Shown piece by piece: positions 39,109 to 48,630 of a stretch of DNA of 64,000 nucleotides; within the stretch, counting starts at the first letter, position 1, and each line of letters opens with the position of its first letter. The stretch is from an uncultured Gammaproteobacteria bacterium (GTDB lineage: Bacteria; Pseudomonadota; Gammaproteobacteria; Nitrosococcales; Methylophagaceae), in contig CAJQLA010000017.1 of NCBI GenBank assembly GCA_905479075.1, positions 93,443 through 157,442 on the forward strand, written 5' to 3'. The notes beneath the pieces were generated by a model that saw only the letters and a program-made list of their open reading frames with translations, made no database searches and was not told the DNA's origin. The position numbers were made by a program, and so were the translations under genes.

Positions 39109-40322
39109 AAGTAATTTTAGATATTGAGTGTATAAAACCACCTCTGACTGGTATAGGCCGATACGCTCATGTGCTCGCTCTAGATTTAAAAGATTCTGCA
39201 TTGGTAGAAGAGATTCAATTTATTGCGCCACCCTATACTTCATTGCTTTCGGTAACAGATGTAGAAAACTATCTAGAAGCCAGGTTATCTAGTAGAAAAA
39301 CTAATCAGTTTACTGGTAAAGAGTCAAATATCCAGTGGTGGCAACCTCGATCTTTTTTGCGGTTAATTAAAGATAATATCCCTTTTAGATCGTTTTTAAG
39401 GGCTGGTTATTACAGTTTGAAAAACAAACAATACTGTAAGCTTATGTCTAAGTATCCTCAGTATGTGTTTCATAGTCCTAATTTTCATTTGGCTTTGATG
39501 TCAAATAAATCAGTTGTCACAATCCATGATTTATCAGTATTAAGGCACCCTGAGTGTCATCCGGAAGATCGAACTGATTTTTGGAGCAAGGAAATTTATA
39601 AGGTTGCTGAACGAGCAACAAAAATTATTACTGTTTCTGAATTTCAAAAACAAGAAATAATTGAATTATTGGGTGTTGATGCAGATAAAATCCACGTAGT
39701 GTATCTAGGTGTTGAATCGAAATTCAGACCTTATAACCAAGAAGATAGTCAAGATGTACTGCAAAAATACGGTCTTGAATACAAACAATATAGTTTAGTT
39801 GTTTCTACCATAGAGCCTAGGAAAAATTTTATTCGATTGTTAAAGGCATTTGAGCAATTACCTAAATCGATGAGGAGATCTTATCCACTTGCGGTAGTAG
39901 GAGATAAAGGATGGATGAGCGGAGAAATTCATAAAGTGATAACGGGCTTGATTGAAAAAAAAGAAGCGGTAAGGCTGGGTTATGTTGATGAGGCTGACTT
40001 ACCTTATTTATATGCATCAGCGACGGTATTTTTATACCCATCAATCTACGAAGGTTTTGGCTTACCAGTTCTTGAAGCAATGGCGAGTGGTACACCAGTA
40101 CTGACATCGAATACAAGTTCACTTCCTGAAGTTGCTGGAGAAGGGTGTTTACTAATCGATCCGTATTCTATCGAAGATATTACAACAGCTTGGCAAAATA
40201 TATTAGGAGATCTTGCATTGAGAGAAGAGCTCAGCGAAGCAGGCATTATACAAGCTAAGAAATTTTCATGGCAACGTTGTGCACAGCAGACTATCGAAGT
40301 GTATGAAAAGGCAGAACGTTGA
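39105..40322 (+). CDS. GT4 glycosyltransferase (first copy of duplicated pair)
   Basis: A 405-residue GT-B fold enzyme. N-terminal marks are ILDIECIKPPLTGIGRYAHV and HSPNFHLALM. The donor-side half contains VSTIEPRKNFIRLLKAFEQL, then VGDKGW, GYVDEADLPYLYASA and the E-x7-E element in YEGFGLPVLEAMASGTPVL. It is typical of mannosyl- or rhamnosyl-transferases, fitting the nearby manCB. ATGA overlap with the upstream sulfotransferase and direct contact (TGAATG) with the next show tight coupling. From about residue 121 to its end it is almost identical to the gene at 42611, including DNA level. Confidence 0.92.
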   Translation: MKVILDIECIKPPLTGIGRYAHVLALDLKDSALVEEIQFIAPPYTSLLSVTDVENYLEARLSSRKTNQFTGKESNIQWWQPRSFLRLIKDNIPFRSFLRAGYYSLKNKQYCKLMSKYPQYVFHSPNFHLALMSNKSVVTIHDLSVLRHPECHPEDRTDFWSKEIYKVAERATKIITVSEFQKQEIIELLGVDADKIHVVYLGVESKFRPYNQEDSQDVLQKYGLEYKQYSLVVSTIEPRKNFIRLLKAFEQLPKSMRRSYPLAVVGDKGWMSGEIHKVITGLIEKKEAVRLGYVDEADLPYLYASATVFLYPSIYEGFGLPVLEAMASGTPVLTSNTSSLPEVAGEGCLLIDPYSIEDITTAWQNILGDLALREELSEAGIIQAKKFSWQRCAQQTIEVYEKAER

Positions 40323-40330
40323 ATGAGTAA
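39464..40330 (+). repeat. Long direct repeat, copy A (3' part of GT4 gene)
   Basis: About 867 bases collinear and nearly identical with 43096-43962, at a constant offset of 3632 bases with no gaps seen. The match begins around TCCTAATTTTCATTT and runs past the stop into TGAATGAGTAA, the start of the next gene. By hand I count about 12 amino-acid differences in the roughly 270 encoded residues. Confidence 0.92.
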
Positions 40331-42614
40331 AAAGAAATTTAAAAAAGTTATTCTTCACGTTGGAGTAGACAAAACAGGTTCTACAGCGATACAAAATTCG
40401 ATGGTTAGTTTCCAAAGCTTGCTGCTCGAAAACGGTGTATTTTATCCAGACGGATGGGACAAAAGAGTTAATCATCATACCCTCGCGTCTTGTTTTTCGG
40501 CTGAGTCTGACCCATTTGTATCCACATTACTATTTCACAAGCTTCCACCAGAAAAAATTATTAAACGAAATCAAAAGTATATTGCTTTAATTAGAGAACA
40601 GATTAATGCTGTTCAGGCAGATACTTTAGTATTTTCATGGGAGGGCTTTGTCCACCTTAGTGGCGAAACATTTAGAAACTTTAAGACTTTTCTTAAAGAG
40701 TACAGTGATGCTATTGAAATCGTATTTTACGCAAGACCACCTTTATCATATGGCACTAGCGCTTTCAGCCAGCAAGTTAAAGAGGGGAACGGTTTTTCAG
40801 ATGACTTTTCCCCCGCTTTTCCATATAAGGATAGATTGGAAACGTTAATTGATGTTTTTGGCAAAGAGCAAATTAATCTACGATCGTTTGAAAAAACGGC
40901 ATTGCCAAACGGGAATGTTGTTGAGGATTTTTTATTATTATTAAATTTACCAAAACGAGTTAGAAAACATATTCTGGCCGGTGTCCCTCGGGCTAATAAA
41001 TCTTTAACAGCTGAAGCTATTTCTATAGGTAATAAGCTAATAACTATATCAAAGGCCTCTCCTCAAACAATTAGTGGAGTCAACTTTAAGAGCGATATTG
41101 GGCAAAAGTACTTTCCAAGAATAACAGGGCATACATTCCAGCTTACTGAAAGACAAAGACAAAGTGTACTTGGGGTTAGTAAGCCACATACTGATTACCT
41201 TGCTGCTGAATTTGGCCTTGTATTTAAAGAGGAACAACTACCTGCAGTTAAACCGTTGGAGATTGCTCCAGAAACGATAGGTTTTGCAGCAAAAGCACTA
41301 TTAGATGTGGTGATATCAGATTCTGATACCGCTACGAAAATGAAAATACGGACTGATGAACCTCTAACGAAAAATGAAGAAGAGATAGTGTCTGAGAATG
41401 AGCCTTTCTCAAAGCAGAAAAAGGCTAAATTTAAGAAAGTAATATTGCATGTGGGCCCAGATAAAACGGGATCGACATCAATACAGAGCGCGTTGGGGGG
41501 TAGCCGAGAACTCCTGCTCGAAAATAATGTTTTTTATCCATTAACTTCCTTAGATGTTGAATCTAGACATCATATTTTTGGATCTTGTTTTACTAGTGGC
41601 GAAGAGCTTTTTGTATATAACCCACAATTTAATAAAAAAAATCTTGAAGAGCTTTTAGATAGAGACCGTCAGTATTTACTCTATTTGTCTAGGGAGTTAG
41701 ATGAAACGCAGGCCGATATAGTCGTTTTGTCATGCGAGGGTTTTGTACACCTTTCTGATATTGCGCTTGATAAAATGAAGCGATTCCTTGACCAATACTG
41801 CGATACTGTAGAAGTTGTCCTATATGCCAGAGCACCATTATCGTACGCTACTAGTGCGATGAGTCAAAGAGTTAAAACGGGCAAACGCATGTGGCAAAAT
41901 CAACATATACCTATATTAATATACGAGATATTTTTGAAGCGATTGAGCCTTGTTTTTGGAAAACACCAGCTGAATGTTCGACTATATTCAAAAGAGTCGC
42001 TTCCTCAAGGGAATGTTGTACTCGACTTTCTATCATTGCTTAATTTGTCGAGCCAAGTTGAAAGGAGAATAATCAGAAAGGAAACATCACGAAACCCATC
42101 ATTATCACAAGAAGGGCTTTTGATAGGAGACAGAATGGTAGAGTTGTTGAATGGCTATATTGCTACAGGGCGAGAATTTCGAAAAGAAAGAAATTTGGGT
42201 GAAAAGTACCTACCAGCAATACAAGGTAGGAAAATCCATTTAACAGACCGGCAACAGGAAATTATTCTTGCTCATGCTAAACCACATCTAACCTACCTGA
42301 ATAAAGAATTTGGTATTCATTTTCATGAAGAAAATCAATATATTTATCAACCTCTTGCTATTTATGAGCATACAATAGATTTTACGGCAAAAGTATTATT
42401 GAATGTTCTAGTTCCAGATTTTGACATATCTGTTATGGAGTCTAAGAAACAAAGCGACGAAAAGTTGAAAAAATCTGGAGAGGTTAGAGTTTTGCTCAAT
42501 GGCAACTCTTTATTTTCGTTACCCAAGCTAAAAGACCTCCAAGGCCAATGTTTAAAGTTTAAGGGTAAGCTTAAATTACGACTAAACCGATATTTTAATA
42601 AAGATATAGTATGA
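40323..42614 (+). CDS. Two-domain carbohydrate sulfotransferase-like protein
   Basis: A 763-residue protein with two sulfotransferase-like units homologous to domains 2 and 3 of the gene at 35701. PAPS loops are GVDKTGSTAIQ (residues about 11-21) and GPDKTGSTSIQ (about 378). The 3'-phosphate elements are ARPPLSYGTSAFSQQ and ARAPLSYATSAMSQR. Each unit repeats VFYP, a FSWEGF/LSCEGF strand, NVVxDFLxLLNL and a KPHxxYLxxEFG segment near its end. A Glu/Lys-rich linker joins them (residues 340-370), and a basic tail closes the protein. The gene starts immediately after the GT4 stop and overlaps the next GT4 gene by four bases, repeating the upstream layout. Confidence 0.85.
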   Translation: MSKKKFKKVILHVGVDKTGSTAIQNSMVSFQSLLLENGVFYPDGWDKRVNHHTLASCFSAESDPFVSTLLFHKLPPEKIIKRNQKYIALIREQINAVQADTLVFSWEGFVHLSGETFRNFKTFLKEYSDAIEIVFYARPPLSYGTSAFSQQVKEGNGFSDDFSPAFPYKDRLETLIDVFGKEQINLRSFEKTALPNGNVVEDFLLLLNLPKRVRKHILAGVPRANKSLTAEAISIGNKLITISKASPQTISGVNFKSDIGQKYFPRITGHTFQLTERQRQSVLGVSKPHTDYLAAEFGLVFKEEQLPAVKPLEIAPETIGFAAKALLDVVISDSDTATKMKIRTDEPLTKNEEEIVSENEPFSKQKKAKFKKVILHVGPDKTGSTSIQSALGGSRELLLENNVFYPLTSLDVESRHHIFGSCFTSGEELFVYNPQFNKKNLEELLDRDRQYLLYLSRELDETQADIVVLSCEGFVHLSDIALDKMKRFLDQYCDTVEVVLYARAPLSYATSAMSQRVKTGKRMWQNQHIPILIYEIFLKRLSLVFGKHQLNVRLYSKESLPQGNVVLDFLSLLNLSSQVERRIIRKETSRNPSLSQEGLLIGDRMVELLNGYIATGREFRKERNLGEKYLPAIQGRKIHLTDRQQEIILAHAKPHLTYLNKEFGIHFHEENQYIYQPLAIYEHTIDFTAKVLLNVLVPDFDISVMESKKQSDEKLKKSGEVRVLLNGNSLFSLPKLKDLQGQCLKFKGKLKLRLNRYFNKDIV

Positions 42615-43954
42615 GAGTCATATTGGATATAGAGTCGATCAACCACCCATTAACAGGGATAGGAAGATATACACTAACTCTAACACGTGAATTATTGAAA
42701 TCACCACGTGTTACAGAGGTTGGGCTGATAAAATTAGCAGATCAAATGTTGTTGACTACACCTGTGCAATTAGAAGCATACATCGAGCAAATAATTCCCA
42801 CTGAAATACGGGCGGTGAAACCAGAAGACAGGAATAATATTGAATATAAACATGTACCATTTTGGCGTTATATCCCTTTTTGGGATTCTATACCTTATCG
42901 CAAGCAAATTCCCTTCAGGGAGGCTTTCATAAGGCATTACAATAATTTTAAATACTGGCGTCTAGAACGCAGGTATCGACAATTAGAACTATTTAAGTTT
43001 TTTTCTGACCAGAGTACCCATTTACTAGAAGGCTGGCAGAGTAAATTTAATCAAAAGCAATATAAAAATATAGTAAATAATAAGTCATTAGAATACATTT
43101 TCCATGGTCCTAATTTTCATTTAGCATTGATGCCAAATAAATCAGTCGTCACAATCCATGATTTATCAGTATTAAGGCACCCTGAGTGTCATCCAGAAGA
43201 TCGAACTGATTTTTGGAACAAGGAAATTTATAAGGTTGCCGAACGATCAACAAAAATCATTACTGTTTCTGAATTTCAAAAACAAGAAATAATTGAATTA
43301 TTGGGTGTTGATGCAGATAAAATCCACGTAGTGTATTTAGGAGTTGAATCGAAATTCAGACCTTATAACCCAGAAGATAGCCAAGATGTACTGCAAAAAT
43401 ACGGCCTTGAATACAAACAATATAGTTTAGTTGTTTCTACCATAGAGCCCAGGAAAAATTTTATCCGATTGTTAAAGGCATTTGAGCAATTACCTAAATC
43501 GATGAGGAGAACTTATCCACTTGCGATAGTAGGAGATAAAGGGTGGAAGAGTGAAGAAATTCATAAAGTGATAACGGGCTTAATTGAAAAAAAAGAAGCG
43601 GTAAGGCTGGGTTATGTTGATGAGGCTGACTTACCTTATTTATATGCATCAGCGGCGGTATTTTTATACCCATCAATCTACGAAGGTTTTGGCTTACCCG
43701 TCCTTGAAGCAATGGCGAGTGGTACACCAGTACTGACATCGAATACGAGTTCGCTTCCTGAAGTTGCTGGAGAAGGGTGTTTACTAGTCGATCCATACTC
43801 TATCGAAGATATTACAACAGCTTGGAAAAATTTATTAGGAGATCTTGCATTGAGAGAAGAGCTCAGCGAAGCAGGAATTAGACAAGCTAAGAAATTTTCA
43901 TGGCAACGTTGTGCACAGCAGACTATCGAAGTGTACGAAAAGGCAGAACGTTGA
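42611..43954 (+). CDS. GT4 glycosyltransferase (second copy of duplicated pair)
   Basis: A 447-residue GT-B enzyme with the same catalytic half as the gene at 39105 (EPRKNFIRLLKAFEQL, YEGFGLPVLEAMASGTPVL). Its N-terminal 160 residues differ and are longer, with an aromatic and Arg-rich stretch (FWRYIPFWDSIPYRKQIPF) and an extra 40-residue segment. The N-terminal half of GT-B enzymes usually reads the acceptor and the C-terminal half the donor. The pair may therefore use the same donor sugar on different acceptors; this is an inference. It overlaps the sulfotransferase gene by four bases and touches the next gene (TGAATG). Confidence 0.92.
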   Translation: MRVILDIESINHPLTGIGRYTLTLTRELLKSPRVTEVGLIKLADQMLLTTPVQLEAYIEQIIPTEIRAVKPEDRNNIEYKHVPFWRYIPFWDSIPYRKQIPFREAFIRHYNNFKYWRLERRYRQLELFKFFSDQSTHLLEGWQSKFNQKQYKNIVNNKSLEYIFHGPNFHLALMPNKSVVTIHDLSVLRHPECHPEDRTDFWNKEIYKVAERSTKIITVSEFQKQEIIELLGVDADKIHVVYLGVESKFRPYNPEDSQDVLQKYGLEYKQYSLVVSTIEPRKNFIRLLKAFEQLPKSMRRTYPLAIVGDKGWKSEEIHKVITGLIEKKEAVRLGYVDEADLPYLYASAAVFLYPSIYEGFGLPVLEAMASGTPVLTSNTSSLPEVAGEGCLLVDPYSIEDITTAWKNLLGDLALREELSEAGIRQAKKFSWQRCAQQTIEVYEKAER

Positions 43955-43962
43955 ATGAGTAA
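43096..43962 (+). repeat. Long direct repeat, copy B (3' part of GT4 gene)
   Basis: Partner of 39464-40330. The sharp loss of similarity just upstream of TCCTAATTTTCATTT and just after TGAATGAGTAA shows a bounded block, as expected from gene conversion or a recent segment duplication. Confidence 0.92.
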
Positions 43963-45079
43963 TTCATCAAAAACTATTCGAGTTCTACATTTTTATAAAA
44001 CTTGTTATCCGTATTCCTTTGGAGGAGTGGAACAAGTTATTCACCAACTTTGTATGGGTGGGACTAGCCATGGCATTGTCAATGAGGTACTTGTATTGAG
44101 CCCTGAAGGTACTGATGAAACTGTTGAAGTAGATGGGTATACTATCCATCGAGTAAAACAGACTTTTGAGGTAGCATCGACTGGTTTTTCAATAAAAGCA
44201 TTCAGTCGTTTTAAGAAACTGGCTAAAGAGGTTGATGTTATTCATTACCACTTCCCATGGCCTTTTATGGATCTGGTGCATATTTTTTCCCGGTTAAAAA
44301 AGCCAAGTGTTGTTAGTTATCATTCAGATATCATCAGGCAAAAAACATTATTGAAATTTTACCGCCCCTTAATGCATTACTTTTTATCAGATGTTACTTC
44401 TATTACAGCAGCATCACCCAATTATTTAGCATCTAGTAATGTGTTAGAGCAATATAAAGATAAAAGTGAGGTCATCCCTTTTGGTTTAGACCGGCATAGT
44501 TATCCAATTCCTGAAACAGAATTATTTGAACAGTGGGAAAAAGTGACAGGCAATAAATTTTTCTTATTTTTAGGTGTATTACGTTATTATAAGGGCCTTC
44601 ATATCTTATTAGATGCCTTGATTGGGTTAGATTATCCTGTAGTAATAGCGGGTTCAGGGCCCATTGAAACAGAATTATTTGAGCATGCGCAGAAATTAAA
44701 TTTGAAAAATGTTCACTTTGTAGGAAAAGTGTCGGAAGAAGATAAATCTACTTTATTATCGACATGCTATGGTGTGGTTTTTCCATCACACCTACGATCA
44801 GAGGCTTTTGGTATTTCTTTATTAGAAGGCGCCATGTATGGTAAACCGATGATCTCAAGTGAAATTGGTACAGGAACGACGTACATTAATATAGATAAAA
44901 AAACGGGGGTAGTTATACCGCCGAGTGATCACGAAGCTTTGAAAGAGGCCTTGAAGTATCTGTGGGAAAATGAACAAGAAGCTAAGGAAATGGGTAGAAA
45001 TGCTGAAGCACGTTATTGGGAACTATTTACGGCTGGTAAAATGGTCGAATCATATGCTGACTTGTATAGGCAATTATAG
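43955..45079 (+). CDS. GT4 glycosyltransferase
   Basis: A 374-residue GT-B enzyme not closely related to the duplicated pair. The N-terminal half begins VLHFYKTCYPYSFGGVEQVI with the GGVE loop typical of family 4 and continues with DVIHYHFPWPFMDLVH and VSYHSDIIRQK. The C-terminal half has FLGVLRYYKGLHILLDAL, VIAGSGPIETEL and SEAFGISLLEGAMYGKPMIS (E-x7-E). It shares its first bases (ATGAGTAA) with the corresponding sulfotransferase gene because of the repeat. It ends the rightward run; the next gene is on the other strand. Confidence 0.92.
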   Translation: MSNSSKTIRVLHFYKTCYPYSFGGVEQVIHQLCMGGTSHGIVNEVLVLSPEGTDETVEVDGYTIHRVKQTFEVASTGFSIKAFSRFKKLAKEVDVIHYHFPWPFMDLVHIFSRLKKPSVVSYHSDIIRQKTLLKFYRPLMHYFLSDVTSITAASPNYLASSNVLEQYKDKSEVIPFGLDRHSYPIPETELFEQWEKVTGNKFFLFLGVLRYYKGLHILLDALIGLDYPVVIAGSGPIETELFEHAQKLNLKNVHFVGKVSEEDKSTLLSTCYGVVFPSHLRSEAFGISLLEGAMYGKPMISSEIGTGTTYINIDKKTGVVIPPSDHEALKEALKYLWENEQEAKEMGRNAEARYWELFTAGKMVESYADLYRQL

Positions 45080-45170
45080 AATAAATAATCTAATCATTAG
45101 GGTAAACACAACTTCTTTATAATTGTATCAGCTGGTGCTAAACCATCAATTTTCGAGAATAGAAACGACT

Positions 45171-45959
45171 CTAACTTAATATCAGTTTTAACCCGGCTAG
45201 TAAAAGAGCAAATGCAAGTATTAATTTGACTATATTAACGGGAACTTGTTTGATTAGTAAACTTCCTAAGAGAGCCATTGGTATTGAACCGACTAGTAAT
45301 AATGTTAGTATTTTAATATCCGCATAGCCCATAATTAAAAAGCTAATTCCACCTACTAATGATACAGGGATGGCATGGATGGTGTCTGTTGCAATAAGAG
45401 GTCTTGGTTCCATCCTAAGCGGATAAATTGTACGCAGAAAAACGGCGCCCAGTGCGCCCGCACCGACTGAAGTCATGGTAATCAAAGCCCCAAGTATGCT
45501 ACCCGACAAAATTGTCAATGGGGTTTGCAGGCGTTTGAATTGCTTGGGTGATGCAATTCGTTTGGCCCGCTGGCTGAGCTGCAAACGCTGGCCTAAAATT
45601 AACGAAATCCCAGAAAATAGAATCAGAAAACCTAATAAATTTATAATCCATCCTGGACTTTGAAACAGATGGCCTTGATGAGCAAGAATCACAACAATAA
45701 TTGTAGCAGTTAGGCTACCAGCCCATAGGCGCCTGACGATCTGCCAATCGACCAACTGATTGCGGATGTGCATGCTTCCAGCAGCTAGTTTAGTGATGGT
45801 GGCAAAGAGTAGATCGGTGGCAACCACGGTTTGTAGCTCTACGCCAAAGCCAAGTAATAATATAGGTGCCATTAAGGCTCCACCACCTACACCTGTGAGG
45901 CCAACAATAAAGCCAACTAGTGCACCAGCAAAAGGGGCCCAAATAAGATCGAGGGTCAC
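45171..45959 (-). CDS. TauE/SafE (TSUP) family membrane transporter
   Basis: A 262-residue inner-membrane protein with seven or eight hydrophobic segments and the two-repeat layout of the TSUP family: GALVGFIVGLTGVGGGALMAP and later LGALITMTSVGAGALGAVFL. Family members move sulfite, sulfate, sulfoacetate or related anions. Its start overlaps the cysQ stop by four bases, so it is the last gene of the leftward cysD-cysNC-cysQ-TSUP operon, which makes a sulfur oxyanion the likely cargo. Direction (import of sulfate or export of sulfite) cannot be read from the sequence. Confidence 0.88.
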   Translation of the reverse strand: MTLDLIWAPFAGALVGFIVGLTGVGGGALMAPILLLGFGVELQTVVATDLLFATITKLAAGSMHIRNQLVDWQIVRRLWAGSLTATIIVVILAHQGHLFQSPGWIINLLGFLILFSGISLILGQRLQLSQRAKRIASPKQFKRLQTPLTILSGSILGALITMTSVGAGALGAVFLRTIYPLRMEPRPLIATDTIHAIPVSLVGGISFLIMGYADIKILTLLLVGSIPMALLGSLLIKQVPVNIVKLILAFALLLAGLKLILS

Positions 45960-46738
45960 ACCTTTCCTCTAGCTACAAAATACGGATTCAAAATGTTAGT
46001 CTTTCCATACCTGAGTTCGCTACCATCAACTTGGGTTACGCTGCCCCCCGCACCTTCTAATACTGCATGAGCTGCGGCGGTATCCCACTCACATGTTGGT
46101 GCTAATCTCGGATAAATATCAGCTTCTCCTTCAGCAATACGTAGAAACTTTAAGCTACTTCCCGCCTGAACAAGTTCAATTTCACCTACTAGGGCGTCAA
46201 TAAATGTCTCTGTTTCTGGATTTAGATGGCTTTTACTGGCAAAAACTCTTGTGACATTACTGGTTTTTTTTACATGAATTGCTTGAAACGATGTGTTATT
46301 AGATGATTTGAAAGAGTCGTGTCCTTTCCCACCCCAATAAAGCGTATCTAACGCAGGGATGCCGACAAATCCAAATACAGGTTTATGGTTATTGATAAGT
46401 GCTAAATTGACAGTAAATTCATCACTCTTATTAATAAATTCTTTTGTGCCATCAAGGGGATCAATAAGCCAATATAGTTGATGATCTTTTGGTATCACAA
46501 GTGAACTATCATCTTCTTCACTAACAACCGGCATATTAGGTGTTATAGCAGAAAGGCCCTTAATTAATACATTATGAGCCGCTAAATCAGCTTTAGTGAC
46601 AGGTGAATTATTGCTTTTGAGTTCAATATCAAAATTGTCAGAGTGATATATTTCAAGTATGGCAGCACCTGCATCAATTACCAATTTTTTCAATTGTTCG
46701 AGATAATCTGGAGACAATGGCAGTCCGTCAAGGGTCAT
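45956..46738 (-). CDS. cysQ: 3'(2'),5'-bisphosphate nucleotidase CysQ
   Basis: Hydrolyses PAP, the by-product of PAPS-dependent sulfation, to AMP; also acts on PAPS in some bacteria. It is a 260-residue member of the inositol monophosphatase-like family with metal-site motifs [28 protein letters not shown] and [17 protein letters not shown]. It overlaps cysNC and the transporter gene by four bases on each side. PAP inhibits sulfotransferases, so placing it here fits the multi-domain sulfotransferases encoded just beyond the convergent junction. Confidence 0.95.
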   Translation of the reverse strand: MTLDGLPLSPDYLEQLKKLVIDAGAAILEIYHSDNFDIELKSNNSPVTKADLAAHNVLIKGLSAITPNMPVVSEEDDSSLVIPKDHQLYWLIDPLDGTKEFINKSDEFTVNLALINNHKPVFGFVGIPALDTLYWGGKGHDSFKSSNNTSFQAIHVKKTSNVTRVFASKSHLNPETETFIDALVGEIELVQAGSSLKFLRIAEGEADIYPRLAPTCEWDTAAAHAVLEGAGGSVTQVDGSELRYGKTNILNPYFVARGKV

Positions 46739-48630
46739 GCTCTAAACTCCATTTGAGTCAATAATTCTTGTATAAGGTCATCCACTTCTTTATTGTCTGT
46801 TTTTAAATGAAATTCTGGATTTTGTGGTATTTCATAGGGACTGTTTATACCGGTAAAGTTTGGAATTTGTCCATTGCGTGCTTTTTTGTATAAACCTTTT
46901 GGATCGCGTGACTCTGCAACTTCTAGTGGCGTATCAACAAAAATTTCGATAAATTCATCGTCATCAAAAATTTCACGAGCTGCATCACGTTCGGCTTGGA
47001 ATGGCGATATAAAAGCTGTTAAAACAACAACACCAGCATCTAGCATGAGTCTGGCAACTTCAGCGATACGTCTGATATTTTCAATGCGGTCAGCATCGGT
47101 AAAACCAAGATCTTTATTCAGACGATGTCGGATATTATCGCCATCTAAAATATAAGTACGTATACCTTGTTTATGCAATGCAGTTTCAAGAGCATTAGCG
47201 ATCGTTGATTTACCTGAACCCGATAAGCCAGTAAACCACAGTACTTTACTAGTATGGCCATTAAGGTGTCTTCTTGCTTGTTTGTCGACATCCAATTTTT
47301 GATTATGAACATTAGTGGCTCTACGCAAGGCAAAGTCGATCATGCCTGCCCCCACAGTTTGGTTATTCATCCTATCGATAAGTATAAAACTTCCCATAGG
47401 AGGACAGTCTTTAAAGCTTTCAAAAGCAATAGGATGATTAACTTGTAGGTTAACAACGCAAAGATCATTAAGCTCAAGTTGCGTGGCAGAAAGGTGTTCG
47501 GAGGTATTGATATTGATTTTGTATTTGATATCAGTAATTTGACCACTGATTCGATTAGTACCTATTTTTAACCAATATGATCTTCCAATATAACCGGGTT
47601 CTTGATCCATCCAAACCAACTGTACTTCGAATTGATCTGATACTTCACATGGACTATCTGCAGAGACAATGACATCACCTCGAGATGCATCTATTTCTCG
47701 ATCTAAAGTAACAGTGACAGCCTGACCAGCTTCGGCTTTAACTAAGTTATCTTCAAAAAGAACAATAGATTCGATGGTAGCGGTTTCACCTGAAGGTAAA
47801 ACACGTATTTTTTGGCCTACAGAAGCAGCTCCAGCTTCGATAGTGCCAGAAAAACCACGAAAGTCTAGATTAGGACGGTTTACCCATTGAACAGGTAATC
47901 TAAGCGCATGATCGATGCGGGAAAGTTGTGTATTAACAGTTTCTAAAAAACCTAATAAGGTTGGACCTTGATACCAAGCTGTCTTTTGAGAGCGCTCAAC
48001 AACATTATCACCTTTTAATGCAGCCATAGGAATGGGCGTGATAGTGTCAAAATTCATTTCTTCAGCAAAAGAACGGAAATCGCTTTCAATTTCTTCGTAA
48101 ACAGCCTGCTGGTAATCAACTAGATCCATTTTATTAATGGCGACAACAATATTTTTTATTCCGAGAGCAGAACATATCATTGAGTGGCGTTTAGTTTGTG
48201 TAAGTACGCCTTGACGTGCATCTATTAAAATAACAGCGACATCAGCTGTGGATGCGCCAGTGAACATGTTGCGGGTATATTGTTCATGTCCAGGCGTATC
48301 AGCAACGATAAATTTACGTTTATCGGTAGAAAAAAAGCGATAGGCGACATCTATGGTAATACCTTGTTCGCGTTCAGCAGCTAGACCATCAACCAGTAAT
48401 GCAAAGTCTATATCGCCACCTTGCGTGCCCATTTTCTTTGAATCATTACGCAGTGAAGCAACCTGATCTTCAAATATTTGTTGGGCCTCGTACAGCATAC
48501 GGCCAATAAGTGTGCTTTTGCCATCATCGACGCTGCCACAGGTGATAAATCTGAGTGTATCTAGTGAGGCTTGTTCTTCGAGGTAAGCATTAACTTTAGT
48601 TTCTGCAGTCTGGTTAGATAAATTGGACAT
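46735..48630 (-). CDS. cysNC: Sulfate adenylyltransferase large subunit / APS kinase fusion (CysN-CysC)
   Basis: Bifunctional 631-residue enzyme like rhizobial NodQ. The N-terminal elongation-factor-like GTPase (CysN) has Walker [17 protein letters not shown], the [13 protein letters not shown] effector region, [17 protein letters not shown] and NKMD, followed by beta-barrel domains. From about residue 455 comes an APS kinase: [33 protein letters not shown] and an FISPF element. GTP hydrolysis drives APS formation with CysD, and the kinase turns APS into PAPS. It starts next to cysD (one-base contact) and overlaps cysQ by four bases. Confidence 0.97.
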   Translation of the reverse strand: MSNLSNQTAETKVNAYLEEQASLDTLRFITCGSVDDGKSTLIGRMLYEAQQIFEDQVASLRNDSKKMGTQGGDIDFALLVDGLAAEREQGITIDVAYRFFSTDKRKFIVADTPGHEQYTRNMFTGASTADVAVILIDARQGVLTQTKRHSMICSALGIKNIVVAINKMDLVDYQQAVYEEIESDFRSFAEEMNFDTITPIPMAALKGDNVVERSQKTAWYQGPTLLGFLETVNTQLSRIDHALRLPVQWVNRPNLDFRGFSGTIEAGAASVGQKIRVLPSGETATIESIVLFEDNLVKAEAGQAVTVTLDREIDASRGDVIVSADSPCEVSDQFEVQLVWMDQEPGYIGRSYWLKIGTNRISGQITDIKYKININTSEHLSATQLELNDLCVVNLQVNHPIAFESFKDCPPMGSFILIDRMNNQTVGAGMIDFALRRATNVHNQKLDVDKQARRHLNGHTSKVLWFTGLSGSGKSTIANALETALHKQGIRTYILDGDNIRHRLNKDLGFTDADRIENIRRIAEVARLMLDAGVVVLTAFISPFQAERDAAREIFDDDEFIEIFVDTPLEVAESRDPKGLYKKARNGQIPNFTGINSPYEIPQNPEFHLKTDNKEVDDLIQELLTQMEFRA

